Assembly (NCBI RefSeq): GCF_000013745.1
Contig: NC_007925.1
Coordinates: 3,720,001 to 3,784,000 of the forward strand
Direction of reading: 5' to 3'
Length of the DNA stretch: 64,000 nt
Source: Rhodopseudomonas_A palustris_F
Lineage (GTDB): Bacteria; Pseudomonadota; Alphaproteobacteria; Rhizobiales; Xanthobacteraceae
The number at the start of each line of letters is the position of its first letter. Within the stretch, counting starts at the first letter, position 1. The notes beneath the pieces were generated by a model that did no database searches, was not told the DNA's origin, and saw only the letters and a list, made by a program, of their open reading frames with translations. The position numbers and the translations under genes were made by a program. Positions 54,267 to 62,427 of this stretch are shown here, one piece after another.

Positions 54267-55076
54267 TCAGTGCACCAAAAACTTAAGCTTGCGCAGCGAA
54301 TACACCGGCAGCCAGGGAAACAGGATCGGCACGCTGCGCACATACTCCTGGTAGTCCGGCCGCGCGCCGTAGCGTTCGTCCTGTTTCAATTCGACGCTGC
54401 GCGCCGCGCCCACCATCAACAGCTGCATATAGACCAGCGCGATGCTGGTCAGGATCCACATCAGCGCCGATTGATAGGCCGACACCGCCGACAGCCACAC
54501 CCCGAACCAGAACAGCATTTCGCCGAGATAGTTCGGGCAGCGCACGACGCGGTACAGTTCGACGTCGCAGAACCGCGTCGGATTGGCTGCCTTGAAGCGA
54601 TATTTCTGCCAGTCCGCCCAGCTCTCCAGCCCCAGCCCCGCGAGCATCACCGCAACGCCGAATGGCAGCGAGGCCACCGCGAGGCCCTGCTCCTGCGCCG
54701 ACAGCGCCAAGAGGGCAGGCAAGAACAGCAGCGCGAACAGCAGGCTGACGCCGAACCAGATCCACCGCTTCTGCGCCTCGGTGACCTTGGCGGTGCGCGC
54801 CTCGATGGCGGCCAGTTCTTTCTGGTAGGCCGGGCTGCGCGCCCGCAGCAGCAGGAATCCGGCCAGCCTTACGCCATAGGCGAACAGCAGCAGCACTTGC
54901 AGCAGCGCCCAGCCCGAAATGCTGTCCTGAAACACCAGCGCCGCGACCACGCTCTGCGCGGCGATCGAGCCTGCGTAACACACGCTGACGAAGTAGTAGA
55001 CCCGGGCGAAGCCGAACGCCGAAACCAGCAGGCTGATGCCCAGCGTGAGCCCGAAATAAAGCCAAGGGATTGTCAT
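54267..55076 (-). CDS. DUF1295 integral membrane protein (steroid-reductase/methyltransferase-like fold)
   Basis: A 269-residue polytopic membrane protein with six or seven hydrophobic helices. CPNYLGEMLFWFG near residue 190 is the hallmark of the DUF1295/ICMT/steroid 5-alpha-reductase superfamily, where it forms part of a nucleotide- or SAM-binding site. A charged cytosolic stretch (about 95-125) links the two helix bundles. ATG at 55076 was chosen because the upstream 35 codons are arginine-rich and unlike the family. The reaction is unknown; redox or methyl transfer to a lipid-like substrate is the family expectation. Confidence 0.82.
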   Translation of the reverse strand: MTIPWLYFGLTLGISLLVSAFGFARVYYFVSVCYAGSIAAQSVVAALVFQDSISGWALLQVLLLFAYGVRLAGFLLLRARSPAYQKELAAIEARTAKVTEAQKRWIWFGVSLLFALLFLPALLALSAQEQGLAVASLPFGVAVMLAGLGLESWADWQKYRFKAANPTRFCDVELYRVVRCPNYLGEMLFWFGVWLSAVSAYQSALMWILTSIALVYMQLLMVGAARSVELKQDERYGARPDYQEYVRSVPILFPWLPVYSLRKLKFLVH

Positions 55077-55238
55077 CTCGCGGTCGTCCGCTCTCACCGA
55101 GGATCGCCGGCTTATATCGCGACTCATCGGCCGACGCCATGACGCGGACCCCAGCCTTTGTGCGAACACCGGCGTCCTCATCGCCGATCGCGCATAGGCC
55201 TGACGACGGTTCGCAATCTCGCGGCGCGAACCGGCGAT

Positions 55239-55460
55239 TTAGTCCCGGGTCAGCGCGCGCCCCAGTCCGGCGCCGACCGCCAGCACCAGGATGCCACCCG
55301 CCGCATAGGCCAGATAATCCGAGTGCCCGCAAAACAAGTTCGACGCCGAACACACATCGACCGCCCATGACGTCCCGTAACGCACTTCGGCATGGGCATA
55401 GCGAAACAGCATCGCCGCGCCGCCGAGCGCCAGAGCGATGAAAAACAACAACGCGGCCAT
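55239..55460 (-). CDS. Small two-helix membrane protein
   Basis: A 73-residue protein with hydrophobic helices at about 2-18 and 48-66 around a short loop containing two cysteines (VDVCSASNLFCGH). GGAG precedes the ATG at 55460. The cysteine spacing may allow a periplasmic disulfide. No family recognised. It lies 162 bp upstream of the DUF1295 gene in the same direction and may be co-transcribed with it. Confidence 0.6.
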   Translation of the reverse strand: MAALLFFIALALGGAAMLFRYAHAEVRYGTSWAVDVCSASNLFCGHSDYLAYAAGGILVLAVGAGLGRALTRD

Positions 55461-55647
55461 ATCGTCTCCGTCCCCAGACTTGACCATTGCGCATAACGCC
55501 ACCGATTCGCGGATTGACCTGCGTCAAAAGTCACAGCGGCGGGACGGCGGCGAAACCCGGCACGGAACGATGCGCCGCGATGCGCGTCTCCCTGCCATGC
55601 CGCGCCGCGCTGGGGCGGCGGCTCGCCGAACCGTGCCGGAGACCACG

Positions 55648-56658
55648 ATGCCCCGTCGGTTGTTGCCCGCCATCATCGCAACGCTGCTGCTGCTGTCGCC
55701 CAGCCCTGCGCCGGCGGCCGGCGACGCCGCGCGAGAACCCTACGGCATCGACCTGGAAGGCTTCGCCTATCCCCACCCGGTGCAGTTGCTGCCGCTCGTC
55801 AACGACGGCGAACAGCTGCGGATGGCCTATATGGACGTCGCCCCGACGCAGCCGAACGGCCGCACCGTGGTGCTGCTGCACGGCCGGAATTTCCCGTCGA
55901 GCTATTGGGCGCCGGTGATCAGGACCTTGAGCGAGCAAGGCTACCGCGTGGTGGTGCCGGACCAGATCGGCTTCGGCAAATCCTCCAAGCCGGCCGGCGA
56001 CTTGCATTTCGACACGCTGGCCCGCAACAGCATCGCGCTGCTCGACCATCTGCAACTCGGCAAGGTCGACATCGTGGCGCATTCGCTGGGCGGCATGCTC
56101 GGCGTGCGGATCGCCCGCGCCACTCCCGAGCGGATCGCGCATCTGCTGCTGGCCGCGCCGATCGGCCTCGAGGACTATCGGCTCTATGTACCGCCGACCC
56201 CGACCGAGACCATCATCGAGACCGAGGACAAACTGACCGCGGAGGGCTACCGCAAGCAGCTCGAGACCAATTACGCGCTGAAGCTGCCGCCCGACCAGGT
56301 GACGCCGTTCATCGACGCGCGTTTCAACATCAAGGGCGCCGCCGACTATCCGCGCTGGCTGCACGCCTTCGCAGCCTCAGCGCAGATGATCTATCGCGAA
56401 CCGGTGGTGCACGAGATTCCGCTGATCACGGTGCCGACGCTGTTCGTGATGGGCGCTGACGACCACAACGCGCCGGGCAAGCCCAGCGCGCCGGAGGCGC
56501 TGCGGCCGAAGATGGGGCAGAATGCGGAACTGGCCAAGGCGCTCGCCGCCCGGATGCCGAACGCGCGCGCCGAGGTCCTGGCCGACGCCGGGCATCTGGT
56601 GTTCCTCGAGCAGCCCGAGCGATTCGATCAGCTGATGCTGCAGTTCCTGGCGAAGTAA
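55648..56658 (+). CDS. Secreted alpha/beta hydrolase
   Basis: A 336-residue alpha/beta-fold hydrolase with a signal peptide (MPRRLLPAIIATLLLLSPSP, cleavage near APAAG). The core has the oxyanion HGRNFPSSYW loop, nucleophile elbow AHSLGGM, an acid in MGADDHNAP and the catalytic histidine in DAGHLVFLEQP. The family covers esterases, lactonases and C-C hydrolases, so the substrate is open. GGAG precedes the ATG. It is divergent from the small membrane protein gene. Confidence 0.88.
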   Translation: MPRRLLPAIIATLLLLSPSPAPAAGDAAREPYGIDLEGFAYPHPVQLLPLVNDGEQLRMAYMDVAPTQPNGRTVVLLHGRNFPSSYWAPVIRTLSEQGYRVVVPDQIGFGKSSKPAGDLHFDTLARNSIALLDHLQLGKVDIVAHSLGGMLGVRIARATPERIAHLLLAAPIGLEDYRLYVPPTPTETIIETEDKLTAEGYRKQLETNYALKLPPDQVTPFIDARFNIKGAADYPRWLHAFAASAQMIYREPVVHEIPLITVPTLFVMGADDHNAPGKPSAPEALRPKMGQNAELAKALAARMPNARAEVLADAGHLVFLEQPERFDQLMLQFLAK

Positions 56659-56972
56659 CACGTGCCGAACCACGGGGCTGATCAATCGCATTCGTCCTTT
56701 GAAGCCCGACAAACGCTGCGGCGCAGCATCGCGGCTCCCCCGCGCGCCGCGCCGCAGGGAATCGGCCACGTGCGAACCCGCTTCGCTTGCAGCGACGCCG
56801 CGTCGCAGGGCAACGAAAGCCACGCGAAGAGATGCGACATTCATTCGGCATTCACGGAGAAACTGCTTTGTTGCGCGCGCACGTCGCCAGCTCGCGTTGA
56901 GAAGCTTTACGGTGACGACGGAGTCGGTCAGGTTGTGGCGCCCGCGACGCGGGCCGAAGAAAGGGAGAGACT
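56659..56972. other. Intergenic stretch without a recognisable gene
   Basis: Between the hydrolase and the GCG_CRPN-type gene. Short open frames occur on both strands but none has a ribosome site or a protein-like composition. The right end must hold the promoter of the next gene, with GGGAGAGAC just before its ATG. I see no repeat or hairpin worth naming. Confidence 0.5.
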
Positions 56973-57251
56973 ATGAAGACGATCTTTGCAGCCGCCATGT
57001 TTGCCGTCGGCCTTGCCGGCCTGGGAAGCGCCAACGCGATGCCGCTGGCGCCGCTTGCCGCAGCCGACGCGGCCGGCGTGATTCAGGTGGCGCAGGGCTG
57101 CGGACCCGGCTGGGCACGCGGACCCTATGGCCGCTGCCGCCCGATGTATCGCCGCGGCCCGGTGGTGGTCGCGCCGCGGGCCTATGTTCGCCCGCCGGTG
57201 ATCGTGCGCCGCGGCCCGCCGCCCTGCCGTTACGGCCGCTGCCGTTACTGA
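56973..57251 (+). CDS. Small secreted GCG_CRPN-type protein
   Basis: A 92-residue exported protein. A signal peptide (about 1-22, MKTIFAAAMFAVGLAGLGSA) is followed by QGCGPGWARGPYGRCRPM, the Gly-Cys-Gly to Cys-Arg-Pro motif of the GCG_CRPN family common in Bradyrhizobium relatives, and a basic, proline- and tyrosine-rich tail ending in paired cysteine motifs (PCRYGRCRY). Function unknown; the pattern suggests a disulfide-bonded, surface- or envelope-bound peptide. GGGAGAG precedes the ATG and a strong terminator follows. Confidence 0.75.
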   Translation: MKTIFAAAMFAVGLAGLGSANAMPLAPLAAADAAGVIQVAQGCGPGWARGPYGRCRPMYRRGPVVVAPRAYVRPPVIVRRGPPPCRYGRCRY

Positions 57252-57270
57252 TCGGCCGCCACGAACGACG

Positions 57271-57296
57271 AAGAACCCCGCGCCAGCGGGGTTCTT
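57271..57296. terminator. Bidirectional intrinsic terminator
   Basis: A perfect 11-bp stem (AAGAACCCCGC, loop GCCA, GCGGGGTTCTT) between two convergent genes. T-rich on both strands at the 3' side of the stem, so it can serve the GCG_CRPN-type gene and the TetR gene. Confidence 0.85.
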
Positions 57297-57307
57297 TGTG
57301 GCGCGTC

Positions 57308-58099
57308 CTACGACGCCTTGCTGCGCGCCGTGCGGGGTTTTTTGATCGAGGGCCGCGATGAGCTGCCGGACGCGGTGACCCCAACGGACTTGGCGGCTTT
57401 ACCGGGCCTGGCGGCTTTGCCGGACTTGGCGGCTTTGCCGGCTTTGCCGGATTTGGCGGCTTTGCCGGATTTGGCGCGGATGGTTTCAAGGTAGGCGCAG
57501 AACATCTCACTCAATGCGCGCGCTCGGGCGTCGATCGCCGCAGAGCCGTATCCGGTTTCCGAGAGCTGCTTCCCCACCGCTGCCATCGCCATCATGATGA
57601 CATCGGCTGCCACCAGTCGCTCGGCCTGCGGAACGCCAGGCAGCGCCTCGCGCATGAAAGCTCTGGCGGTCTTTGTAACCGCGAGACGAAGCTGGCGCGC
57701 TTCAGGGGCGTCGCGGTACAGCGGCGCCGCGTCGCCGAGCGCAACGCGCATCTGCGCCTCCTCGCATTCGGAGCGAACGAAGGCGCGAACCGCCAAGCGC
57801 AATCGCCGCAACGGCGGATGCGACGGATCGGCGAGGATGCCGACGAGTTGCCCGCCGGTCTGCTGCCATTCATCGGCCTGCAGCCGGAACAGGATCGCCT
57901 CCTTGTTGGGAAAATATTGGTAGAGCGAGCCGACGCTGATGCCGGCTTCCTCGGCGACCCGCGCGGCGGTGAAACGACGGGCGCCGTGGCGCGCCAAAAC
58001 GCGACCTGCCGCCACCAGAACGCCCGCCACGAGCTGCCGCGAGCGTTGCTGTTTTGGCTGTTTTCGTCCGGAGATACAAGGTGTTGCGGGAGTGGTCAT
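57308..58099 (-). CDS. TetR-family regulator with a lysine/alanine-rich tail
   Basis: A 263-residue repressor-type protein. The helix-turn-helix lies at about 20-65 (FTAARVAEEAGISVGSLYQYFPNKEAIL) and the ligand-binding helices at about 80-205. Past the normal end is a roughly 55-residue tail built from repeats of KSGKAAK/KAAKS units, resembling histone-H1-like bacterial tails, encoded by tandem repeats at about 57395-57480. It is divergent from the O-methyltransferase gene, with a 94-bp gap, and so probably controls it. The inducer is unknown. The tail could add non-specific DNA binding. Confidence 0.85.
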   Translation of the reverse strand: MTTPATPCISGRKQPKQQRSRQLVAGVLVAAGRVLARHGARRFTAARVAEEAGISVGSLYQYFPNKEAILFRLQADEWQQTGGQLVGILADPSHPPLRRLRLAVRAFVRSECEEAQMRVALGDAAPLYRDAPEARQLRLAVTKTARAFMREALPGVPQAERLVAADVIMMAMAAVGKQLSETGYGSAAIDARARALSEMFCAYLETIRAKSGKAAKSGKAGKAAKSGKAARPGKAAKSVGVTASGSSSRPSIKKPRTARSKAS

Positions 58100-58193
58100 G
58101 GCCCTCTTGGGGAACGCGAATTGAGAATGCGACTATTTCAACGTATTTTCCGGCAACGCGCAAGTCGCGGCCCACCTCTCCGGAGACGACCTG

Positions 58194-58859
58194 ATGACGA
58201 CGCTGTTGAACGCACCGCTTGCCCCCCTGCTCGACCGTCTGTTCGCCGACGCCGAGGCGACCACCGCCGCGCTGCGCTCGACCGTCATGCAGATGCCGGA
58301 GCACGAGCGCGCGGCGATGATGGCGAGCAAGACCGATTACCGCGCGCTCTACGCCAGCATGAAGGATGCGCATCTGGCGGTGTCGCGGCAGACCGCGGCG
58401 CTGCTCTACATGTTGGCGCGCTCGACCGCCGCGCGCAGCATCGTCGAATTCGGCACCTCGTTCGGCATTTCGACCCTGCACCTCGCAGCAGCCTTGCGCG
58501 ACAATGGCGGCGGACGGCTGATCACCAGCGAGTTCGAGCCGTCAAAAGTAGCGCACGCCGGCGCCAACTTCGCAGCCGGCGGGCTGTCCGACCTGATCGA
58601 GCTTCGCGAAGGCGACGCGCTCGAAACGCTGGCGCGCGATCTGCCGGATCAGATCGATCTCGTGCTGCTCGACGGCGCCAAGGGTCTCTATCCGGCGGTG
58701 CTCGACCTGCTCGAGCCCCGGCTGCGGCCCGGCGCGCTGATCCTCGCCGACAACGCCGACTGGAGCCCGGACTATCTCGCCCGCGTCCGCTCGCCCAAGC
58801 GCGGCTATCTGTCGACGCCGTTCGCCGAGGATGTCGAACTGTCGATGCGACTCGGCTGA
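58194..58859 (+). CDS. SAM-dependent O-methyltransferase (class I, Methyltransf_3-like)
   Basis: A 221-residue Rossmann-fold methyltransferase. The SAM-binding motif reads VEFGTSFGISTLHLAAAL, with the acidic post-I residue in TSEFEP, and the later LVLLDGAKGLY is the metal-binding/catalytic region of catechol- and caffeoyl-CoA-type O-methyltransferases. A small-molecule phenol or catechol is the family expectation. GGAG precedes the ATG. Its divergent TetR neighbour suggests substrate-induced expression. Confidence 0.87.
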   Translation: MTTLLNAPLAPLLDRLFADAEATTAALRSTVMQMPEHERAAMMASKTDYRALYASMKDAHLAVSRQTAALLYMLARSTAARSIVEFGTSFGISTLHLAAALRDNGGGRLITSEFEPSKVAHAGANFAAGGLSDLIELREGDALETLARDLPDQIDLVLLDGAKGLYPAVLDLLEPRLRPGALILADNADWSPDYLARVRSPKRGYLSTPFAEDVELSMRLG

Positions 58860-58958
58860 GGCGGGAAGATCTGGTGCGCGAATTAATGTCATCTTCTGCC
58901 CCACGAGCCCGGCAATTCGTGGCATAATGGCTTAGGGTCTTTGTGAAATGAGTGGCTC

Positions 58959-59189
58959 GTGGCCAAGCCGATCCCTAAGCCTTGCTTTCTCGATGGTCTT
59001 GAGCCGCTCGGCGCCGTTCACGGTGAAAGACGATGGCGAAGCCAGGACGGCAAGCGGCTCTACACCTGGGACGGCTTGCACGGCGAAATCGAGGTCTTCA
59101 ACGCTCGAGGCAAACATCTGGGAGCGCTCGATCCGTTGACGGGAGAACTCATCAAGGACGCCGTGCGAGGGAGAACGATCGATGTCTGA
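58959..59189 (+). CDS. Free-standing colicin-E3-type ribosome-cleaving RNase domain (toxin)
   Basis: A 76-residue protein that is almost entirely a cytotoxic domain of the colicin E3/cloacin family, which cuts 16S rRNA in the ribosomal decoding centre. The E3 catalytic residues have counterparts: Asp, His and Glu in YTWDGLHGEIEVF with E3 spacing, and the late Arg in VRGRTIDV; the GKHLGALDPLTGE segment also fits. There is no translocation or receptor domain. An in-frame stop at 58944-58946 bars a longer frame, so GTG at 58959 is the only reasonable start, though its ribosome site is weak. The next gene overlaps by 8 bp. A toxin-antitoxin role is inferred. Confidence 0.8.
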   Translation: MAKPIPKPCFLDGLEPLGAVHGERRWRSQDGKRLYTWDGLHGEIEVFNARGKHLGALDPLTGELIKDAVRGRTIDV

Positions 59190-59520
59190 GATCCAAACCG
59201 GAAGCTTCATCGAGCTTTGCCTGGCAGGACACGCGCTCGTCGACGAGATCGATGACTTCGTTGATCGCTGGCACAGCGCGCCATCGGACACCAGCTTGCG
59301 CGACTACCTCGGCATGTCGGAAGCTGAGTACTCGCTATGGGTCAACGACCCGGACGTTCTGCCCTACGTGATCCTTTCCCGAAAGGAAGGCCGATCTTTC
59401 ACGCAGGTGGTGAACGACAATTACTACAGCAGCCTCTGCCTAGCAGCCCGGCCCGATCAGGGACAGAAAATTCGAGTCCTGAAGGATTGGCTGGAGAGGC
59501 AGGGACACCTCGCTCGGTGA
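59182..59520 (+). CDS. Probable antitoxin/immunity partner of the E3-type RNase
   Basis: A 112-residue protein, acidic in its first two thirds. VDEIDDFVDRWH and SLRDYLGMSEAEYSLWV look like two or three helices, as in small helix-turn-helix antitoxins; the family is unknown to me by name. GGGAGA lies eight bases before the ATG, much stronger than the toxin's own site, so the partner should be made in excess. The gene overlaps the toxin by 8 bp. It does not resemble colicin E3 immunity protein, so the neutralising mode may differ. Confidence 0.65.
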   Translation: MSEIQTGSFIELCLAGHALVDEIDDFVDRWHSAPSDTSLRDYLGMSEAEYSLWVNDPDVLPYVILSRKEGRSFTQVVNDNYYSSLCLAARPDQGQKIRVLKDWLERQGHLAR

Positions 59521-59564
59521 ATAGTCCTATAGTTGATCGCCAGCACATCTGATCGCGGTCAGCG

Positions 59565-59735
59565 CTCTGTAGCCCGCATGAGCGCAGCGACATGCGGGGC
59601 CGCGTCGCGCGACGTTCTCCCGGATGTCGCTTCGCTCATCCGGGCTACGCTTGCTGCATGAGCGAAGCGACATGCAGCGGGCGTGTTAGCCCCGGATATC
59701 GCTTCCGCTCATCCGGGCTACGCTTGCTCACCAGG
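59565..59735. repeat. Cluster of REP-like palindromes
   Basis: Several copies of GATGAGCGAAGCGACAT / ATGTCGCTTCGCTCATC and TAGCCCG / CGGGCTA motifs in alternating orientation separate the E3-type toxin pair from the Fic pair. They may serve as transcription barriers or marks of past rearrangement. No coding signal. Confidence 0.7.
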
Positions 59736-59740
59736 GTTGG

Positions 59741-60409
59741 CTATTCGGGCAATTTGCCGCCTACCGAACGATAGAATCCAGCCAATTGGTGCGCCAAGAG
59801 CGATCCTAATAACGTCTCCATTTTGGAAACATCAAGCCTCCCCTCCCGCCAAGCCAAATCTGCGGCGTCGAGCGCTTCGAAATAGGGAATGCGATTATCG
59901 ACGATCTGATCGGGAATAGTCGGAGTCCCCGGAAGTAACGTGCCAGCACGTATCGACAGGACGACGTAGGAAATCATCCTGGATGTTCGACCGTTTCCGT
60001 CGGCAAATGGATGAATCCAGTTCAATCGCCACATCAGATACGCAGCAAGATGGATCGGTGAGCTGAAGTCCCAATGCTCGTTGACATAGTCGCACATGTC
60101 TTCGATGAGTTCCGGCACGAGGTGCGCGCCGACCGGCTGGTGCTTGCTTCCTTCGATAGCGACGCCGCCGGGACGATAATTTCCGGCGTAAGAGCTGATG
60201 CCCGCCAAAGCCTCGCGGTGCAGCCCGAGAATAAGCGACGGCCGCAACCTGAATGATCCACGCTCCAGCGCGGTGTGGATCACCCCGATGGCGGCATCGT
60301 ATTGCCGAAACCCGTTGCGCGTCTCCGCGGCGGCCCTGGCTTGAGGATCGCTGATGAGTTCAGGTTCGAGCGCGCGGCTATCCCGCCGGTCGCGCTCGGT
60401 CCCTGTCAT
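59741..60409 (-). CDS. fic: Fic-domain protein (AMPylase-type toxin)
   Basis: A 222-residue Fic protein with the complete catalytic motif HPFADGNGRTSR near residue 135, in which the histidine is the general base and the asparagine/arginines position ATP. Family members transfer AMP (or other nucleotide parts) to hydroxyls of target proteins. I see no glutamate-bearing inhibitory helix of its own near the N- or C-terminus. It overlaps the small upstream gene by 4 bp (ATGA), as in VbhA-VbhT or FicA-FicT pairs. Target unknown. Confidence 0.88.
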   Translation of the reverse strand: MTGTERDRRDSRALEPELISDPQARAAAETRNGFRQYDAAIGVIHTALERGSFRLRPSLILGLHREALAGISSYAGNYRPGGVAIEGSKHQPVGAHLVPELIEDMCDYVNEHWDFSSPIHLAAYLMWRLNWIHPFADGNGRTSRMISYVVLSIRAGTLLPGTPTIPDQIVDNRIPYFEALDAADLAWREGRLDVSKMETLLGSLLAHQLAGFYRSVGGKLPE

Positions 60410-60582
60410 TTCTCATCTTTGCCCAGGTTCTCAGCCTCCCGATCGACCATGTCGCGGGTAATCAATTCATTCTCGAAATGCGTGTTGCCATAGACAAAGC
60501 TGCGCCGCTGCTGTTCGCGGTGCTCAGGGCTGGGTCTAGCCGTCCTTGCGGCTTCGAGAAGCTTTTTGAGGTCGTCGGTCAT
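60406..60582 (-). CDS. Small VbhA-like antitoxin of the Fic protein
   Basis: A 58-residue protein opening MTDDLKKLLEAARTARP and containing SFVYGNTHFENELITRDMVD, the pattern of short helical antitoxins located just before Fic genes. The inhibitory motif of the family is (S/T)xxxE(G/N); here HFEN gives the E-N end but the serine position is Asn, so inhibition may be weakened or use a neighbouring residue. The stop codon overlaps the Fic ATG (ATGA). Short enough to be missed by gene finders. Confidence 0.75.
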   Translation of the reverse strand: MTDDLKKLLEAARTARPSPEHREQQRRSFVYGNTHFENELITRDMVDREAENLGKDEK

Positions 60583-60672
60583 GGGCCAAACATAGGCGAC
60601 TCCGCCGCCGATTTCTACGGAATTTGGCGCTGTCGTGAACTCGCGTTCATCGACAGCGCCGGTTCCTTTCGC

Positions 60673-62205
60673 TTACATCGGAATATTGTCGTGCTTCTTC
60701 ACCGGGGACTCGACCTTCTTCTCGCGCAGCATGGCGAGCGCGCGGACCAGGCGGCGGCGGGTCGAATGCGGCATGATGACGTCGTCGATGTAGCCGCGCT
60801 CGGCGGCGACGAACGGCGACAGGAAGCGGTCCTCGTATTCCTTGGTGCGCGCCGCGATCTTCTCTTCGTTGCCGATGTCCTTGCGGAAGATGATCTCCAC
60901 CGCGCCCTTGGCGCCCATCACGGCGATCTGCGCGGAAGGCCAGGCGTAGTTCATGTCGGCGCCGATTTCCTTCGAGGCCATCACGTCGAACGCGCCGCCG
61001 TAGGCTTTTCGCGTGATCACCGTGACCAGCGGCACGGTGCATTGCGAATAGGCGAACAACAGCTTGGCGCCGTGCTTGATCAACCCGCCATATTCCTGCG
61101 CGGTGCCCGGCAGGAAGCCCGGCACGTCGACGAAGGTGACGATCGGGATGTTGAAGGCGTCGCAGAACCGCACGAAGCGCGCCGCCTTGCGCGAGGCGTC
61201 GCTATCCAGCACGCCGGCCAGCACCATCGGCTGGTTGGCGACGAAGCCGACGGTGCGGCCGGCTAAGCGGCCGAACCCGGTGACGATGTTCTTGGCGAAG
61301 GCGTCGGACAGCTCGAAGAAGTCGCCCTCGTCGACCACTTTGAGGATCAGTTCCTTGATGTCGTAGGGCTTGTTCGGATTGTCCGGGATCAGGGTGTCGA
61401 GCGACATGTCGACGCGTTCGATGTCGTCATAGCTCGGCCATTCCGGCACGCCGTCGGCGCTGTTCGACGGCAGGAAATCGAGCAGCCGGCGCATCTGCAG
61501 CAAGGTTTCGACGTCGTTCTCGAACGCGCCGTCGGCGATCGACGAGCGCGTGGCGTGCACGCTGGCGCCGCCGAGTTCTTCCGCGGTCACCACTTCGTTG
61601 GTCACGGTCTTCACCACGTCGGGACCGGTGACGAACATGTAGCTGGTGTTCTTCACCATGAAGATGAAGTCGGTCATCGCCGGGGCGTAGACGTCGCCGC
61701 CGGCGCAGGGGCCCATGATCACGCTGATCTGCGGGATCACGCCGGAGGCCTGCACCACGCGGCGGAACACGTAGGAGTAACCGGCCAGTGCGGCGACGCC
61801 TTCCTGGATGCGCGCGCCGCCGGCGTCGTACAGGCCAATGATCGGCGCCCGCGCCTTCATTGCCATGTCCTGAATCTTGCAGATCTTCTGCGCGTGGGTT
61901 TCCGACAACGAGCCGCCGAACACGGTGAAGTCCTTGGCGAACACGAAGGTCTTGCGGCCGTTCACGGTGCCCCAGCCGGTGACCACGCCGTCGCCGGGGA
62001 TCTTGGATTTCTCCATGCCGAATTCGACCGAGCGGTGCTCGACGAACATGTCGGTTTCCTCGAACGAGCCCTTGTCGAGCAACAGGTCGATGCGCTCGCG
62101 CGCGGTCAGCCGGCCGCGGGTATGTTGCGCGTCGATGCGCTTCTTGCCGCCGCCGAGTTTGGCTGCCGTGCGGCGTTCGTCGAGAGATTCCAGGATGTCT
62201 TTCAT
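60673..62205 (-). CDS. pccB: Propionyl-CoA carboxylase beta subunit (carboxyltransferase)
   Basis: A 510-residue biotin-dependent carboxyltransferase. The two crotonase-like halves are evident: [15 protein letters not shown] and [12 protein letters not shown] in the first, [16 protein letters not shown] and [16 protein letters not shown] in the second, which together form the CoA and biotin sites. It makes methylmalonyl-CoA from propionyl-CoA. The start ATG follows GGAG; an upstream 23-codon extension is not like the family. The alpha (biotin carboxylase) subunit gene is not in the window on either side. Confidence 0.93.
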   Translation of the reverse strand: MKDILESLDERRTAAKLGGGKKRIDAQHTRGRLTARERIDLLLDKGSFEETDMFVEHRSVEFGMEKSKIPGDGVVTGWGTVNGRKTFVFAKDFTVFGGSLSETHAQKICKIQDMAMKARAPIIGLYDAGGARIQEGVAALAGYSYVFRRVVQASGVIPQISVIMGPCAGGDVYAPAMTDFIFMVKNTSYMFVTGPDVVKTVTNEVVTAEELGGASVHATRSSIADGAFENDVETLLQMRRLLDFLPSNSADGVPEWPSYDDIERVDMSLDTLIPDNPNKPYDIKELILKVVDEGDFFELSDAFAKNIVTGFGRLAGRTVGFVANQPMVLAGVLDSDASRKAARFVRFCDAFNIPIVTFVDVPGFLPGTAQEYGGLIKHGAKLLFAYSQCTVPLVTVITRKAYGGAFDVMASKEIGADMNYAWPSAQIAVMGAKGAVEIIFRKDIGNEEKIAARTKEYEDRFLSPFVAAERGYIDDVIMPHSTRRRLVRALAMLREKKVESPVKKHDNIPM

Positions 62206-62427
62206 GAGCTCCAGACCGCTTTCGTGGGATGTCGTGAGGTGCTGGGCTGGCCCGGTTTGACGGCCGGCGCCCAAGATTGGCGGGCTTCTAACACGGGGTC
62301 TGCAAGTGGGGAATTACCTATCCGGCTACGCTGCCTATGGTTGCGAGCCGCCGCTGTCACGGTAACCGGCGGCATCCGGGCGCTGACGATGGCCGACATC
62401 GTCTCGATGCGCCGTCAGCCTGGCCGG

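Noticed and set aside
59565..59735. CRISPR array
   Set aside because: Repeats alternate in orientation and are irregularly spaced without uniform spacers; they are REP-like palindromes.
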